Assembly (NCBI GenBank): GCA_021774335.1
Contig: JAJFJD010000019.1
Location: forward strand, 1-64,000
Source: Alphaproteobacteria bacterium
Lineage (GTDB): Bacteria; Pseudomonadota; Alphaproteobacteria; UBA8366
Reading direction: 5' to 3'
Length of the DNA stretch: 64,000 bases
Shown here: positions 19,442 to 28,449 of the stretch, in pieces
How positions within the stretch are numbered: position 1 is the stretch's first letter
How the letters are laid out: each line of letters begins with the position of its first letter
Position numbers and translations under genes: made by a program
The notes under the pieces: generated by a model
Seen by the model: the letters and a program-made list of their open reading frames with translations, nothing else
Database searches by the model: none
What the model was told of the DNA's origin: nothing

Positions 19442-20083
19442 TTACTTAAGCACCTGCGCGACGTTCTTTCGTAAATCGCCCGTGCCGTTGTTCAAAAGAT
19501 CGATCCAATCGCTTTCCACGATTGCGACAAAACTATTGTAGAAGGCGCGCCCTCTGGCTTCCCTGTCATTTTCGGCGACCGGCCACGGTCCCTTGAGACG
19601 AATGAGCGACTCATGGGTGATCTTGATATCCAAGCCGAAATTGACCCATGACCAAAACTTGATGATATCAGCGGATAGAGGCAGCGCCGTGTCGTAGCCG
19701 GCCGCACCTTGCTCGACGACCGCATATCCTTTATCCGCCAGGGCGGCAGACAGTACCTGTTCCACCAATCCGGAAACTGTTTGACCTTCGGGGAGAACGA
19801 CGTCGCCCCATGCATTGCCGTAGCCGCCTCGCTTCCTCCCGACTGCGCGGGATGTAAGGGCGGTATTTCCAATTTCATTGCCTCGGACTGACGGTATCGA
19901 GGGTTGGCGCGGATCGACCTGGAACGCTCGCTTGTCGGCCACATTCACGATCTTAACAGCGGCTTTCGTTGGCGCCGCCGATGGTTTGGGAACCGACACT
20001 GCTAATTCTGATCTGCTTGCTGCGCAACCGGCCGCAAGAAGGCCCAACAGAACCGTAACGACAATTGATCTCATCGCGCACAT
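19442..20083 (-). CDS. Putative lipoprotein
   Basis: A 213-residue protein with a short charged N-terminus, a hydrophobic stretch and a lipobox LAAGC (Cys at residue 20), so it should be a lipoprotein. The mature part has an alternating beta-strand pattern (VKIVNVADKR, LADKGYAVVE, DIKITHESLIRL), resembling YajG-type outer-membrane lipoproteins; this link is tentative. GAGGGGTGG upstream supports the ATG at 20083. It is not part of the hpd operon, although on the same strand. Confidence 0.6.
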   Translation of the reverse strand: MCAMRSIVVTVLLGLLAAGCAASRSELAVSVPKPSAAPTKAAVKIVNVADKRAFQVDPRQPSIPSVRGNEIGNTALTSRAVGRKRGGYGNAWGDVVLPEGQTVSGLVEQVLSAALADKGYAVVEQGAAGYDTALPLSADIIKFWSWVNFGLDIKITHESLIRLKGPWPVAENDREARGRAFYNSFVAIVESDWIDLLNNGTGDLRKNVAQVLK

Positions 20084-20351
20084 ATTCCACCCCTCGTATT
20101 GTTCGGCGGACAAATTTTGCGCCAAGGCTTTTCCTCTATGCAAAAGAAATCTGTGTCTCTTTTCATTTTACCTCCGCCCGCTTGCCGTTCGCGCTTAGGA
20201 TTGGGTTGAAATAAGGAACAGTCACATTTTTTACGCGCACTCTTCGCAAACAAGATCGTTTTGGTTTAAGAAAGGGGATCGAGTGCCACGGAATTGTCAC
20301 GTGGTTCCGCGAAGCAACAAAGTTCATTTGATCCAGGGAGATGATAAGCAG

Positions 20352-20687
20352 ATGTCAGGGAAATTCGAACTCTACAAAGACAAGGGCGGTGAGTTCCGCT
20401 TTCGCCTCAAAGCGGGTAACGGGCAGAACATTCTTGCCAGCGAAGGCTACAAGCAGAAGGCCAGTGCCACGAACGGGATCGAGTCGGTGATGAAGAACGC
20501 GGCCGACGATTCCAACTACGAGCGCAAGGAAACGAAGGCTGGTAAGCATATGTTCAATCTGCTGGCCGCGAATAAGCAGGTCATCGGCACCAGCGAGAGC
20601 TATGAAAGCACAGCGGCGCGGGATAACGGCATCGAGTCCGTGAAGAGCAACGCGCCGGACGCGAAGGTCGACGATCAGACTGCCTGA
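20352..20687 (+). CDS. YegP-family protein, tandem DUF1508
   Basis: A 111-residue protein made of two DUF1508 repeats: KFELYKDKGGEFRFRLKAGN (from residue 4) and MFNLLAANKQVIGTSESY (from residue 65), each ending NGIES. Such small proteins are widespread in bacteria; they form a compact beta-alpha fold of unknown function. The ATG at 20352 starts exactly at the family's usual MSGKFE. A GGGAG lies 12 bases upstream. A terminator follows at 20718. Confidence 0.88.
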   Translation: MSGKFELYKDKGGEFRFRLKAGNGQNILASEGYKQKASATNGIESVMKNAADDSNYERKETKAGKHMFNLLAANKQVIGTSESYESTAARDNGIESVKSNAPDAKVDDQTA

Positions 20688-20717
20688 TCCACGACCTATT
20701 GTTATAGCTAGCGATTG

Positions 20718-20747
20718 CGGCACTTTCGAACTCGGGAGTGCCGTTTT
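20718..20747 (+). terminator. Terminator after the yegP-like gene
   Basis: Stem CGGCACT (20718-20724) and AGTGCCG (20737-20743) enclose a 12-base loop, followed by TTTT. It sits 31 bases after the stop. It lies in a convergent gap, so it may also help end transcription of the CoA-transferase gene from the other side. Confidence 0.65.
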
Positions 20748-20758
20748 CGTTTCGGCGT

Positions 20759-22021
20759 CTAGATTACCCCATCGTCCTTGAGTTTTGCGCGATCTTCCGT
20801 GCTTAACCCCAACACATCGCCGAGGATTTCGTCCGTGTGCATGCCGAGCGTCGGCGCGCCGACAAGGTCTGGCAGGTCCCCGCTTGAGAAGTTGATCGGG
20901 TAGCCTACGACCACGCGGCCGTCGACCGGCGCGTCGAGTTTGGCGTGACGCATCGGTTTCAGCGAGCCGCGGTCGCGGAAATGATCGTCGGCGATGATCT
21001 GATCCATTGTGCGTACCGGTGCGACGGGAACATCGGCCTTGTTGAGTTTTTCGATGGCTTCGGCGCAGGTCATCTTGCCGATGCGTTTCTGGATTTCGGC
21101 GCGCAGTTCGTCCAGGTGCTTTGCGCGATCGCCGGCCGGGTCATAGCGCGGGTCTTCCAGCCATTCCGGCGCGTCGAGGGCCTCGCACAGGCCGGTCCAT
21201 TGTCCCAGCCCCGCGGCGGTGATGATGATGTCGGCGTCCTTGGTGCGGTAGAGGCCGGTCGGGCTGGTGCGGCTGTCGTTGCCGGCACGGACCGGCTGGC
21301 CGAGCGCTATCGCTTCCTCCAACGGCTCCATGAACATGAGCGTGGCCAACGTGTCGATCATCGATGCGTCGAGATACTGACCCTCGCCGGTCTGGTCCTT
21401 GTGGCGCAGCGCGGCCAGGATCGAATAGGCGCAGTAGAGCGGCGTCGCGAGATCGCTGACGAAGACGCCGACGCGGGTCGGCGGTCCGTCCGGTTGGCCG
21501 TTGATGTCCATCATTCCCGCCATCGCCTGGATCTGGTGGTCGTGCGCCGGATTATCCGCGTAGGGCCCTTCCTGGCCATAGCCGGAGATCGAACAGTAGA
21601 CGATCCCCGGATTGACCGCCGATACGTCGTCGTAGCCAAGGCCGAGCCGCTTCATTGATCCTGGCGCGATATTTTCGATCACCACGTCGGATTCCTTCGC
21701 CAGGTCGAGGAAAAGTTGCCGTCCGGCGGGATCCTTGAGGTTGAGCGTGAGGGATTTGACCCCTTGCGTGCGCTTCAGGAATTTGGTGGCGATGTCGTCC
21801 TCGGTTTGGCGCGTCGTATGCACGCCTTCGGGTCCTGCGTAAGGCCCGATCCCGCGCACGGAATCGCCGATACCGGGAATCTCCACCTTGATGACCTCGG
21901 CGCCGAAGCGGGCCAGGTTCATGCTCAGAAACGGCCCCGCCAGATAGACGGTGACAGCCAGGACTCGAATGTCTTTCAGGGGTTGCACGGCAGGCGTCCT
22001 CTCTCGTTGCCCTTCATTCAT
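20759..22021 (-). CDS. CaiB/BaiF (class III) CoA-transferase
   Basis: A 420-residue class III CoA-transferase, which moves CoA between carboxylic acids through an aspartyl-CoA intermediate. Family marks are LAGPFLSMNLARFGAEVIKVE near residue 28, SISGYGQEGPY near 145 and the likely catalytic Asp in AHDHQIQ near 162. The C-terminal half has APVRTMDQI. It is divergent from a two-gene operon of a small dimeric-barrel protein and an MmgE/PrpD protein, which may act on the same acid. The acid substrate is unknown. Confidence 0.88.
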   Translation of the reverse strand: MNEGQRERTPAVQPLKDIRVLAVTVYLAGPFLSMNLARFGAEVIKVEIPGIGDSVRGIGPYAGPEGVHTTRQTEDDIATKFLKRTQGVKSLTLNLKDPAGRQLFLDLAKESDVVIENIAPGSMKRLGLGYDDVSAVNPGIVYCSISGYGQEGPYADNPAHDHQIQAMAGMMDINGQPDGPPTRVGVFVSDLATPLYCAYSILAALRHKDQTGEGQYLDASMIDTLATLMFMEPLEEAIALGQPVRAGNDSRTSPTGLYRTKDADIIITAAGLGQWTGLCEALDAPEWLEDPRYDPAGDRAKHLDELRAEIQKRIGKMTCAEAIEKLNKADVPVAPVRTMDQIIADDHFRDRGSLKPMRHAKLDAPVDGRVVVGYPINFSSGDLPDLVGAPTLGMHTDEILGDVLGLSTEDRAKLKDDGVI

Positions 22022-22054
22022 ACCGTGGATCGTCGAAAGCCTGAAATCCGCCGA

Positions 22055-22064
22055 CTACTAGTAG
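22055..22064. promoter_or_regulatory. 10-bp palindrome in divergent promoter region
   Basis: CTACTAGTAG is a perfect palindrome in the 128-base gap between the leftward CoA-transferase gene and the rightward 22150 operon. It could be a core operator for both. No regulator gene is adjacent, and a 10-bp palindrome can occur by chance. Confidence 0.2.
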
Positions 22065-22149
22065 ATATAACGCATCTCGAATTGTGATCGTCGGGCCAAG
22101 ACGGTCTACACTGTCGGCGGCGCCATCAATGCAAGGGAGGAACCCACCG

Positions 22150-22452
22150 ATGTCTAACTACATTCTGATTGTGCAGATCGACGTTCCGGAGGAACACGAC
22201 ACGGAATTCAACCGGCTCTACGATTCCGAACACGTTCCGAACCTGCTCAGCGTACCCGGCGTGATCGGCGGCCAGCGCTATGTCCTGGATCGCGCAGGCA
22301 ACGACATGCTGCGCTACCTCGCTATCTATGAGATCGAGACGCCGGAGCTGCCGGATTCCGACGAATGGAAGGCAAAGGCGACGACCCCCGGCTGGATGGG
22401 CGTGCGCAAACATATCTCCACATTGCGGCGCGGCGTGTTCCGCAAAATGTAA
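22150..22452 (+). CDS. Small dimeric alpha/beta-barrel (EthD-like) protein
   Basis: A 100-residue protein with the ferredoxin-like pattern of EthD/DUF4286-type dimeric barrels: YILIVQIDVPEEHDTEFNRL at the start, then EHVPNLLSVPGV and YLAIYEIE. Such proteins bind or act on small organic acids or aromatic products. The ATG at 22150 follows AAGGGAGG. The MmgE/PrpD gene starts 33 bases later. Confidence 0.7.
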   Translation: MSNYILIVQIDVPEEHDTEFNRLYDSEHVPNLLSVPGVIGGQRYVLDRAGNDMLRYLAIYEIETPELPDSDEWKAKATTPGWMGVRKHISTLRRGVFRKM

Positions 22453-22485
22453 GGGGCCTGCGGGCACCGAAAACACAGGACATTT

Positions 22486-23874
22486 ATGACCGATCCCACC
22501 ATTTCGGAACGCTACGCGGATTTCGCGTCGGCGCTCCGCTTCGACGACATTCCGGCGGCGCTGATCGAGAAGGCGAAGCTGCATATTCTCGACACCATCG
22601 GCGTGGCACTGGCGGCGTCGCAGTCGGACTTCGCGGCGCGCAGTTTGGCGGCGTTCACGCGGCTCGACGGTGGTAGCGGATCGGTCCCCTATGGGCAGGC
22701 GGGCACGCTCGGGCTGCGCGATGCGGTGGTCTTCAATGCAGGCCTCGCCAACACACTGGACTATGACGACACCTATACGCCGACATTGAACCATATCTCC
22801 GGTGGGGCCGTGCCGATGCTCCTTGCATTGGGCGCGCGCGAGGCGGCAACAGGCCGCGACCTGCTGACGGCCTACCTGATTGCCATGGAAATCGGTGCGC
22901 GGGCCGGGCTGGGGATGGGCGGTAAAGCATTCATGCAGCGAGGCTACGCCCCGTCGGGTTTGTTGAACGGGTTCGGCAGTGGGCTGGCGGCGTGCAAACT
23001 GCTCGGCGCGGACCGGGACGCGATGGTTGGCGCGCAAGGGATTGCGCTGACGATGATGTCCGGATCGCTCGAGGGGATTAAAGAAGGGGCGTGGGGCAAG
23101 CGCTACAACGCCGGCCTCAGCGCTGCCGCCGGGCTGACATCTGCCGTGATGGCGGATGAGGGGGTGCGCGGAACGCGACGGCCCTTCGAGGGCGGGCACG
23201 GCCTTTATAACATGCTGTTCGAATCCGAGGCCGACGTCGATTGGCCGGCCATGACGAAAAAGCTCGGTCGCGACTGGGAATTCGGGATTGTCGCCATCAA
23301 GCCGTTCCCGCTGGTGCATCACGCGCACAGCATCGTTGACTGCGCCATCCGCCTAAATACGGAGGACAGGGTGCGGCCCGCCGATGTGGACGAGATCACC
23401 GTCCTCGTCAATGAGCGCCAGGTGCCGTTGCTCTGCGAGCCCGACGGCGAACGCAGACACCCGCCGAACGAGCATGCGGGCATCTTCAGCATCTATCACC
23501 TGACGGCGACGGCGCTGGCGCGGGGCCGAATGACCCTGGCCGAGTGCGAGGCGGAGGCGTTGAATGATCCCGAGATACGGGCGCTTCGGGACCGCATCCG
23601 CTACGAACTCGACCCGGACTCACTGTTTCCGCAGTATTTCTCCGGCGGTTTGCGGGCGCGTCTGCAGGACGGCCGCGAGATCGCCCGCTACGAGGCGCAC
23701 CACCTGGGATCGGAGAAACGGCCGCTCCCGGTCGACACGATCGTCGATAAGTTCCGCGATAACGCGGGACGGGTCTACAGCGGGGACAGGGTGGACGCCA
23801 TTGCAGACGCGGTCATGGCGCTTGACACAACGGGAACGCCCGCCGCCGTGACGGCGTTTCTCGGCGCGCCTTAA
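22486..23874 (+). CDS. MmgE/PrpD-family protein
   Basis: A 462-residue member of the MmgE/PrpD family, which includes 2-methylcitrate dehydratase, iminodisuccinate epimerase and cis-aconitate decarboxylase. Marks are LHILDTIGVALAAS near residue 31, DYDDTY near 87 and KPFPLVHHAHSIVD near 271. In many alphaproteobacteria such genes lie with CoA-transferases and dioxygenases in organic-acid catabolism. This one is downstream of a small EthD-like gene and divergent from a CaiB-type gene. The exact reaction is not predictable. Confidence 0.85.
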   Translation: MTDPTISERYADFASALRFDDIPAALIEKAKLHILDTIGVALAASQSDFAARSLAAFTRLDGGSGSVPYGQAGTLGLRDAVVFNAGLANTLDYDDTYTPTLNHISGGAVPMLLALGAREAATGRDLLTAYLIAMEIGARAGLGMGGKAFMQRGYAPSGLLNGFGSGLAACKLLGADRDAMVGAQGIALTMMSGSLEGIKEGAWGKRYNAGLSAAAGLTSAVMADEGVRGTRRPFEGGHGLYNMLFESEADVDWPAMTKKLGRDWEFGIVAIKPFPLVHHAHSIVDCAIRLNTEDRVRPADVDEITVLVNERQVPLLCEPDGERRHPPNEHAGIFSIYHLTATALARGRMTLAECEAEALNDPEIRALRDRIRYELDPDSLFPQYFSGGLRARLQDGREIARYEAHHLGSEKRPLPVDTIVDKFRDNAGRVYSGDRVDAIADAVMALDTTGTPAAVTAFLGAP

Positions 23875-23988
23875 GCGTCAAGCCACAGCGTTCTCTAGTC
23901 CTCGGCCGGTTGATCCGCATCAAGGCTCCTGACACCGAATTCAGTCAGCATAGACGCACTCAAATTGACCGAAAGGGTAGTCAGCCTG

Positions 23989-25068
23989 ATGACTCTCCAT
24001 CGGCGATCCTTCTTGGCTGCTTCCTTGGCGGGCCTGGCGACGACATCGCTCGGCGGGTGCACCTATGAAGATTCCATCTATGCGGCCGTGCTGGACGAGA
24101 TGACCCAGCCGGTGCCGGCTAAACCGGAAATCCGGGATTTAGTCCGCTACGCCACGCTGGCGGCAAACGGTCACAACACACAGCCCTGGCAGTTTCGCGC
24201 CCATCGCGACGATATCGTCGTGTTGCCGGACCAGGCCCGCCGTACGCCCGTGGTCGATCCCGATGACCACCATCTCTACGCAAGCCTTGGCTGTGCGGCG
24301 GAAAACCTGAGTCTGGCCGCCCGCGCCCGTGGCATGGCCGGGGCGGTGCGCTTCACACCAGCCGGTCAGGGGCGGGTGAGTATCCAACCGGCGCCCCGTG
24401 ACGAGAGCAGCCTGTTCGCCGCCATTCCCAAACGCCAATGCAGCAGGATGATTTATGACCGCAGGTCCGTTCCCGCGCATGTCATACGCCGACTGGCGGC
24501 TGTCGCATCCTCCTATGATGTGGAAGGCGTTTTTGTGACGGATGCCAAGCGGATGGAGGCGATCCTTACCCTCGTCATCGATGGCAATAGCCGCCAAGTC
24601 GACGATCCCGCTTTCGTGGCCGAGTTGCGGGACTGGATACGGTTCAATCCCGATGATGCGGCGGCGACGCGCGACGGTTTGTATGCGGCATCGTCGGGCA
24701 ATCCTACGATGCCGACATGGTTGGGTCGGCGGTTGTTCGATGTCTTTTTCGACAAGGAAACGGAGAACGACAAATACGCCAAGCAAGTTCGGTCATCCGC
24801 TGGGATCGTCGTCTTTATCGCCGCCAGTAACGATAAGGCAGGCTGGTTCAACGCTGGGCGTGCGTATCAGCGGTTCGCGCTGCAGGCCACCGTCGATGGC
24901 CTCAAACACGCTTTCATCAACCAGCCGGTCGAGGTGCCCGCGGTTCGAAGTGCGTTGCAATCTCTTCTGGGGATCGGCGACCGGCGGCCGAATCTGGTGG
25001 TCCGGTACGGATACGGCCCGGTAATGCCGAAGTCGTTGCGCCGGTCCGTGGACGCCGTGATCGTTTGA
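23989..25068 (+). CDS. Tat-exported nitroreductase-like lipoprotein (Acg type)
   Basis: A 359-residue protein with twin arginines (HRRSFLAAS) and a lipobox LGGC at residues 21-24, so it is probably a Tat-exported lipoprotein. The rest resembles the Acg/nitroreductase-like flavoproteins: NGHNTQPWQF near residue 58, SLGCAAENLSLAAR near 98, PKRQCSRMIYDRR near 147, and a C-terminal RYGYG. Such proteins bind FMN; their role is unclear. I chose the ATG at 23989, where the Tat signal begins. The 113 bases before it hold no other gene. Confidence 0.72.
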   Translation: MTLHRRSFLAASLAGLATTSLGGCTYEDSIYAAVLDEMTQPVPAKPEIRDLVRYATLAANGHNTQPWQFRAHRDDIVVLPDQARRTPVVDPDDHHLYASLGCAAENLSLAARARGMAGAVRFTPAGQGRVSIQPAPRDESSLFAAIPKRQCSRMIYDRRSVPAHVIRRLAAVASSYDVEGVFVTDAKRMEAILTLVIDGNSRQVDDPAFVAELRDWIRFNPDDAAATRDGLYAASSGNPTMPTWLGRRLFDVFFDKETENDKYAKQVRSSAGIVVFIAASNDKAGWFNAGRAYQRFALQATVDGLKHAFINQPVEVPAVRSALQSLLGIGDRRPNLVVRYGYGPVMPKSLRRSVDAVIV

Positions 25069-25069
25069 A

Positions 25070-25507
25070 CTAAAGCGCAGTTTCCATATCCTGATGTCGA
25101 ATCCCGGCTTCCATATATTCCGGCCCGACCGGCGTAAATCCGAGTTTTCGGTAGAAATCGAGGGCGTCTATCTGTGCGCCGAGTCGCACCATTCGAACCG
25201 ACGCGGCCGCTGCGATCTCGGTCAAGATGAACCGCATCACCGCGGCGCCAATGCCGTCGCCGCGATGCGTTGGCAACACGCAGACGCGCTGGATCTTCGC
25301 GACATCGTCCAGAATCCGGACGCGCGCGGTGCCGATGGGCACGCCGTCGCGCGTGGCGAGGACATGCGTGCACGCGCTGTCCAGCCCATCGATTTCCAAA
25401 TCCTCGCTAACGCCTTGTTCTTCGATGAAGACGGTGCGGCGGAGGGTTTGGCAGACGGTGATGTCGTCGTTCGTATCGACGATGCAAATGTTCAGCGTTC
25501 CGGCCAC
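25070..25507 (-). CDS. GNAT-family N-acetyltransferase
   Basis: A 145-residue GNAT acyltransferase. The acetyl-CoA motif A region is RVCVLPTHRGDGIGAAVM near residue 79 (R/Q-x-x-G-x-G/A pattern), preceded by RTVFIEEQGVSE, which is typical of the ElaA/GNAT type with N-terminal substrate loop. The likely start is a GTG at 25507, 4 bases after the stop of the upstream FAD oxidoreductase gene; longer in-frame extensions only shadow that gene. It closes the amidase-oxidase-GNAT operon and converges on the Acg-type gene. Confidence 0.8.
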   Translation of the reverse strand: MAGTLNICIVDTNDDITVCQTLRRTVFIEEQGVSEDLEIDGLDSACTHVLATRDGVPIGTARVRILDDVAKIQRVCVLPTHRGDGIGAAVMRFILTEIAAAASVRMVRLGAQIDALDFYRKLGFTPVGPEYMEAGIRHQDMETAL

Positions 25508-25511
25508 TAAT

Positions 25512-26849
25512 TTACGCCCGCATCCGGTCCAGCCGGTCGAGGAAGCGGTACCAGCCGCCGATGATCGGCAGGAACCAGGGATTGCCGGTGTAGCCGGGGA
25601 CCGGCACTTTCGGCATGTCGAGGCCGACGAAGGCGCTGTCCAATTCGTCATTCTGCAGGATGCGCCGTCCGACCAGGTTTCCGAGATAGGTCATCATTGC
25701 GACGCCGCTGCCGTTGCAGCCAAGACAGTAATGCATATCCCTGTGAAGGCCGAGATGCGGCAGGTAATCGTAGGTGAATGCGACGAAGCCGGTCCATGAG
25801 TGCGTCACCCGGACGTCCTTCATCTGCGGGAAACGCTCGGTCATCATTGCGTGCATCAGCTTGGCGCGCAGTTTGGGGTCGATATCGGTGAAGCGGGCGC
25901 GGCCGCCGAACATCATGCGTTTACCGTCCGGCGTCATGCGGTAGTAGCAGAGCACGCGCGGTGTTTCCGAGATCGTGCGGCCGTTGGGGATCAGGCTTTG
26001 CGCCAGGTCGTCCGACAGTTCCTCGGTCACGATGATATGCGAGGTCGCGGGCACCAGCGATTTCCGCAGGTCCGGCGTCAACGGTCCGGTGTATCCGTTG
26101 GTCGCGATCATCGTTTCGGCGCATTGCACCGTTCCCTTGGATGTCGAAACGGTAAACCCGCCGCGTCCGCCCGTGACGCCTTCCACCCGGGTATGGGCGC
26201 AGAGATGCACGCCGGCGCGGCTGCAGGCGTCCAACAGGCCCTTGTGGTACAGCGACGGGTGGATCTTGGCCGCCTGCTTGATCGTCATGCCGCCGTGGTA
26301 GAAGTCGCTCGCCATCTCTTCGCGCAGGCGGTCGCGGGGCAGGAGTTGGGCGCCGGCGTCGCAGAGACGGTTGAGCGCTTCCGCCTTCGCTTCGAAACCG
26401 GCGAAGTGTTTCGGCGTATAGGCACCGACGAGGCGTCCGCGCTTTTCGTAGTGGCAGTCGATCTTTTCGCGTTCCACCAGCGTGCCCACCAGATCGAAGG
26501 CGGCGCGGCTTTCGCCCATCAAGGTATCGAGGCGTTTTGCGATTTCCGATTGTGCGCCGGACTTGCTGGATCCACCGGCGATGCCCTTGCCCAGGTTGAC
26601 GCCGGCGCTGACTCCGCCGCCGTTTCGCGAACTGGCCCCGTGACCGAACAGCTCGGCTTCCGCGACGACGACGCTGCGGCCCGCCCGTGCCAGTTCCAGC
26701 GCCGCGCTTAGGCCCGAATACCCGCCGCCGACGATCAACACATCCGCATGGGCCGGTGGGTCGGCGTCGTCCAGGGCGGTCGGGGCGGCGGCTTCCCACC
26801 AATAGGGTTGATCCTTGAAATCCGGATGCAGGATTGCGTCGGTTGTCAT
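25512..26849 (-). CDS. FAD-dependent amine/amino-acid oxidase (DAO family)
   Basis: A 445-residue DAO-superfamily flavoprotein similar in layout to gamma-glutamylputrescine oxidase PuuB. The FAD-binding motif VLIVGGGYSGLSAALELARAG lies near residue 38, RNGGGVSAGVNLG near 75 and CLGCNGSGVAMMTYLG near 375. It would oxidise a secondary or primary amine to an imine/aldehyde. It lies 10 bases after an amidase gene and 4 before a GNAT gene. A scheme in which the amidase frees an amine that this enzyme oxidises is possible but unproven. Confidence 0.85.
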   Translation of the reverse strand: MTTDAILHPDFKDQPYWWEAAAPTALDDADPPAHADVLIVGGGYSGLSAALELARAGRSVVVAEAELFGHGASSRNGGGVSAGVNLGKGIAGGSSKSGAQSEIAKRLDTLMGESRAAFDLVGTLVEREKIDCHYEKRGRLVGAYTPKHFAGFEAKAEALNRLCDAGAQLLPRDRLREEMASDFYHGGMTIKQAAKIHPSLYHKGLLDACSRAGVHLCAHTRVEGVTGGRGGFTVSTSKGTVQCAETMIATNGYTGPLTPDLRKSLVPATSHIIVTEELSDDLAQSLIPNGRTISETPRVLCYYRMTPDGKRMMFGGRARFTDIDPKLRAKLMHAMMTERFPQMKDVRVTHSWTGFVAFTYDYLPHLGLHRDMHYCLGCNGSGVAMMTYLGNLVGRRILQNDELDSAFVGLDMPKVPVPGYTGNPWFLPIIGGWYRFLDRLDRMRA

Positions 26850-26859
26850 TGTTGGGCTT

Positions 26860-28302
26860 TCAGGTGACTTGTGTGGCGAGGTCGGGCCAGCGGTCGGTCC
26901 AGGGCTGGAGGACTTCGATGGCGGCGGCGAGATCGATCAGGCGCTGGTCCTCGTGCCACGGCGCGATCGCCTGAAGCCCAATGGGAAGGCCCTCGTCGTC
27001 CCAGCCGCACGGAATGGAAATCGCCGGATGACCGGTCAGATTGAAGGGGGCGGGGTAGTTGTACCAATTGGCGCGGAGCGGACCGACGACGCGGCCGTCG
27101 ATCCGCAGCGGCTCCCACGCTTCATGCTCCGCCGAGGGAGGCGGCGCGGAAACAGTGGGCGTGATCAGAAGATCGGCTTCCGCGAACAGTGTCTCGATCC
27201 GGCGGAACAGGGCGGTACGCTGCAAGGGGGCGGCTTGCACCGCGCGTTGGTCGAGCGCGTCGCTTTCCTCGATCGCCTGTCGCAGGCTCGGGTCCATTTG
27301 CGCGTGTTGTTCGGGACTGAAGCGCGCCATGCGGATGCTCAACGGCGCGCGGATCGTGACGCGGGCCAGTTCGTTGCCCCAATCGTCCGGATCACTCTCG
27401 CGCCACTCACCGACATCCGCGCCGGCGGTAGCGAGCTGGTACAGCGTTTGGCGAAGAGCCGTGTCCACCTGGGGATCGAGTTTTCGGTTTCCCATCAGGG
27501 GCAGATAGGTCAGGCGTACTCCCGCCAATGCTTTCACGGGATCGTCCGGAACCGTCAACGGTGAATTTTCGCGCGCCGTAGTCCAGGGATCACCCGCATC
27601 GGGGCCGCTGATGACGTTCACCATCGCCGCCAGATCGGCGGTCGTCCGGGTTACTGCGCCGTGATAGATGAAATTACCGAACAAATCCGCCGCGGCCTCG
27701 TTGGGAATCCGGCCGAGCGTCGCTTTCAGGCCGAGGACACCGCAACAACTGGCGGGAATACGCGCCGAACCCGCGCCGTCGGTCGCCAAGGCCAAGGGCG
27801 CCAATCCCGCGGCGACTGCCACCGCGCCGCCGCCGGTGGATCCGCCTGGCGACCGGGTCAAATTCCAGGGATTGCGGGTGACGCCATAGCGCGGGCTGGC
27901 GGTTAGGGCCTTGTGGGCGAATTCCGGCGTCGTCGTCTTGCCGATCAAGATGGCGCCGGCGGATTTCAGCCGTGCCACCGTGGTTGCGTCCCGCGCCGGG
28001 ATATTGCCCGCCATGAGATATGAGCCGAACGCGGTTTCCAAGCCTTCGGTGTCGATTAGGTCTTTCACGGAAAACGGCACGCCGTGCAGTGGGCCGAGAT
28101 CGTCACCGTCCGCTTGAAGCGCGTCGGCCGCGTCGGCGGCGGCGCGGGCGCCGTCCGCATCCACCAGCGCGTAGGCGTTCACGTCGCCGTCGATCCGCGC
28201 GATTCGATCGAGCACGCGATCTACCGCTTCCCGGGCCGATACGTCGCCGCGCCGGATCGCCGCGGCCAAGGCGCAGGCATCCGCGAATACGGTATCCGTC
28301 AT
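26860..28302 (-). CDS. Amidase signature family hydrolase
   Basis: A 480-residue amidase-signature enzyme that hydrolyses a carboxamide. The Ser-cisSer-Lys triad is visible as Lys80 (FSVKD), Ser155 (SPGGSTGG) and Ser179 (DGAGSARIPAS). The usual DGGGS here reads DGAGS, a mild change. GatB/GatC are absent, so it is a free amidase, not the tRNA amidotransferase. It heads an operon with an FAD oxidase and a GNAT gene. It is divergent from the phosphotransferase gene at 28450. Confidence 0.88.
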   Translation of the reverse strand: MTDTVFADACALAAAIRRGDVSAREAVDRVLDRIARIDGDVNAYALVDADGARAAADAADALQADGDDLGPLHGVPFSVKDLIDTEGLETAFGSYLMAGNIPARDATTVARLKSAGAILIGKTTTPEFAHKALTASPRYGVTRNPWNLTRSPGGSTGGGAVAVAAGLAPLALATDGAGSARIPASCCGVLGLKATLGRIPNEAAADLFGNFIYHGAVTRTTADLAAMVNVISGPDAGDPWTTARENSPLTVPDDPVKALAGVRLTYLPLMGNRKLDPQVDTALRQTLYQLATAGADVGEWRESDPDDWGNELARVTIRAPLSIRMARFSPEQHAQMDPSLRQAIEESDALDQRAVQAAPLQRTALFRRIETLFAEADLLITPTVSAPPPSAEHEAWEPLRIDGRVVGPLRANWYNYPAPFNLTGHPAISIPCGWDDEGLPIGLQAIAPWHEDQRLIDLAAAIEVLQPWTDRWPDLATQVT

Positions 28303-28449
28303 TCTCTAGCCTCCGCCGGAAAGTTTTCGGTGCGTCCCTTCAAACTCAGCGCGCGGCATGTCATGGTGGTCCGTCTTGGGTATACTCGGCAAGCTCGACG
28401 TCTGAGCAGGTTAGCCTAAAAAATCAGCAACAAAAATAATTCTGGATTG

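Noticed and set aside
22126-23328. 400-codon open frame on the minus strand
   Set aside because: It covers the EthD-like and MmgE/PrpD genes in antisense and has a repetitive Arg/His-rich composition typical of shadow frames.
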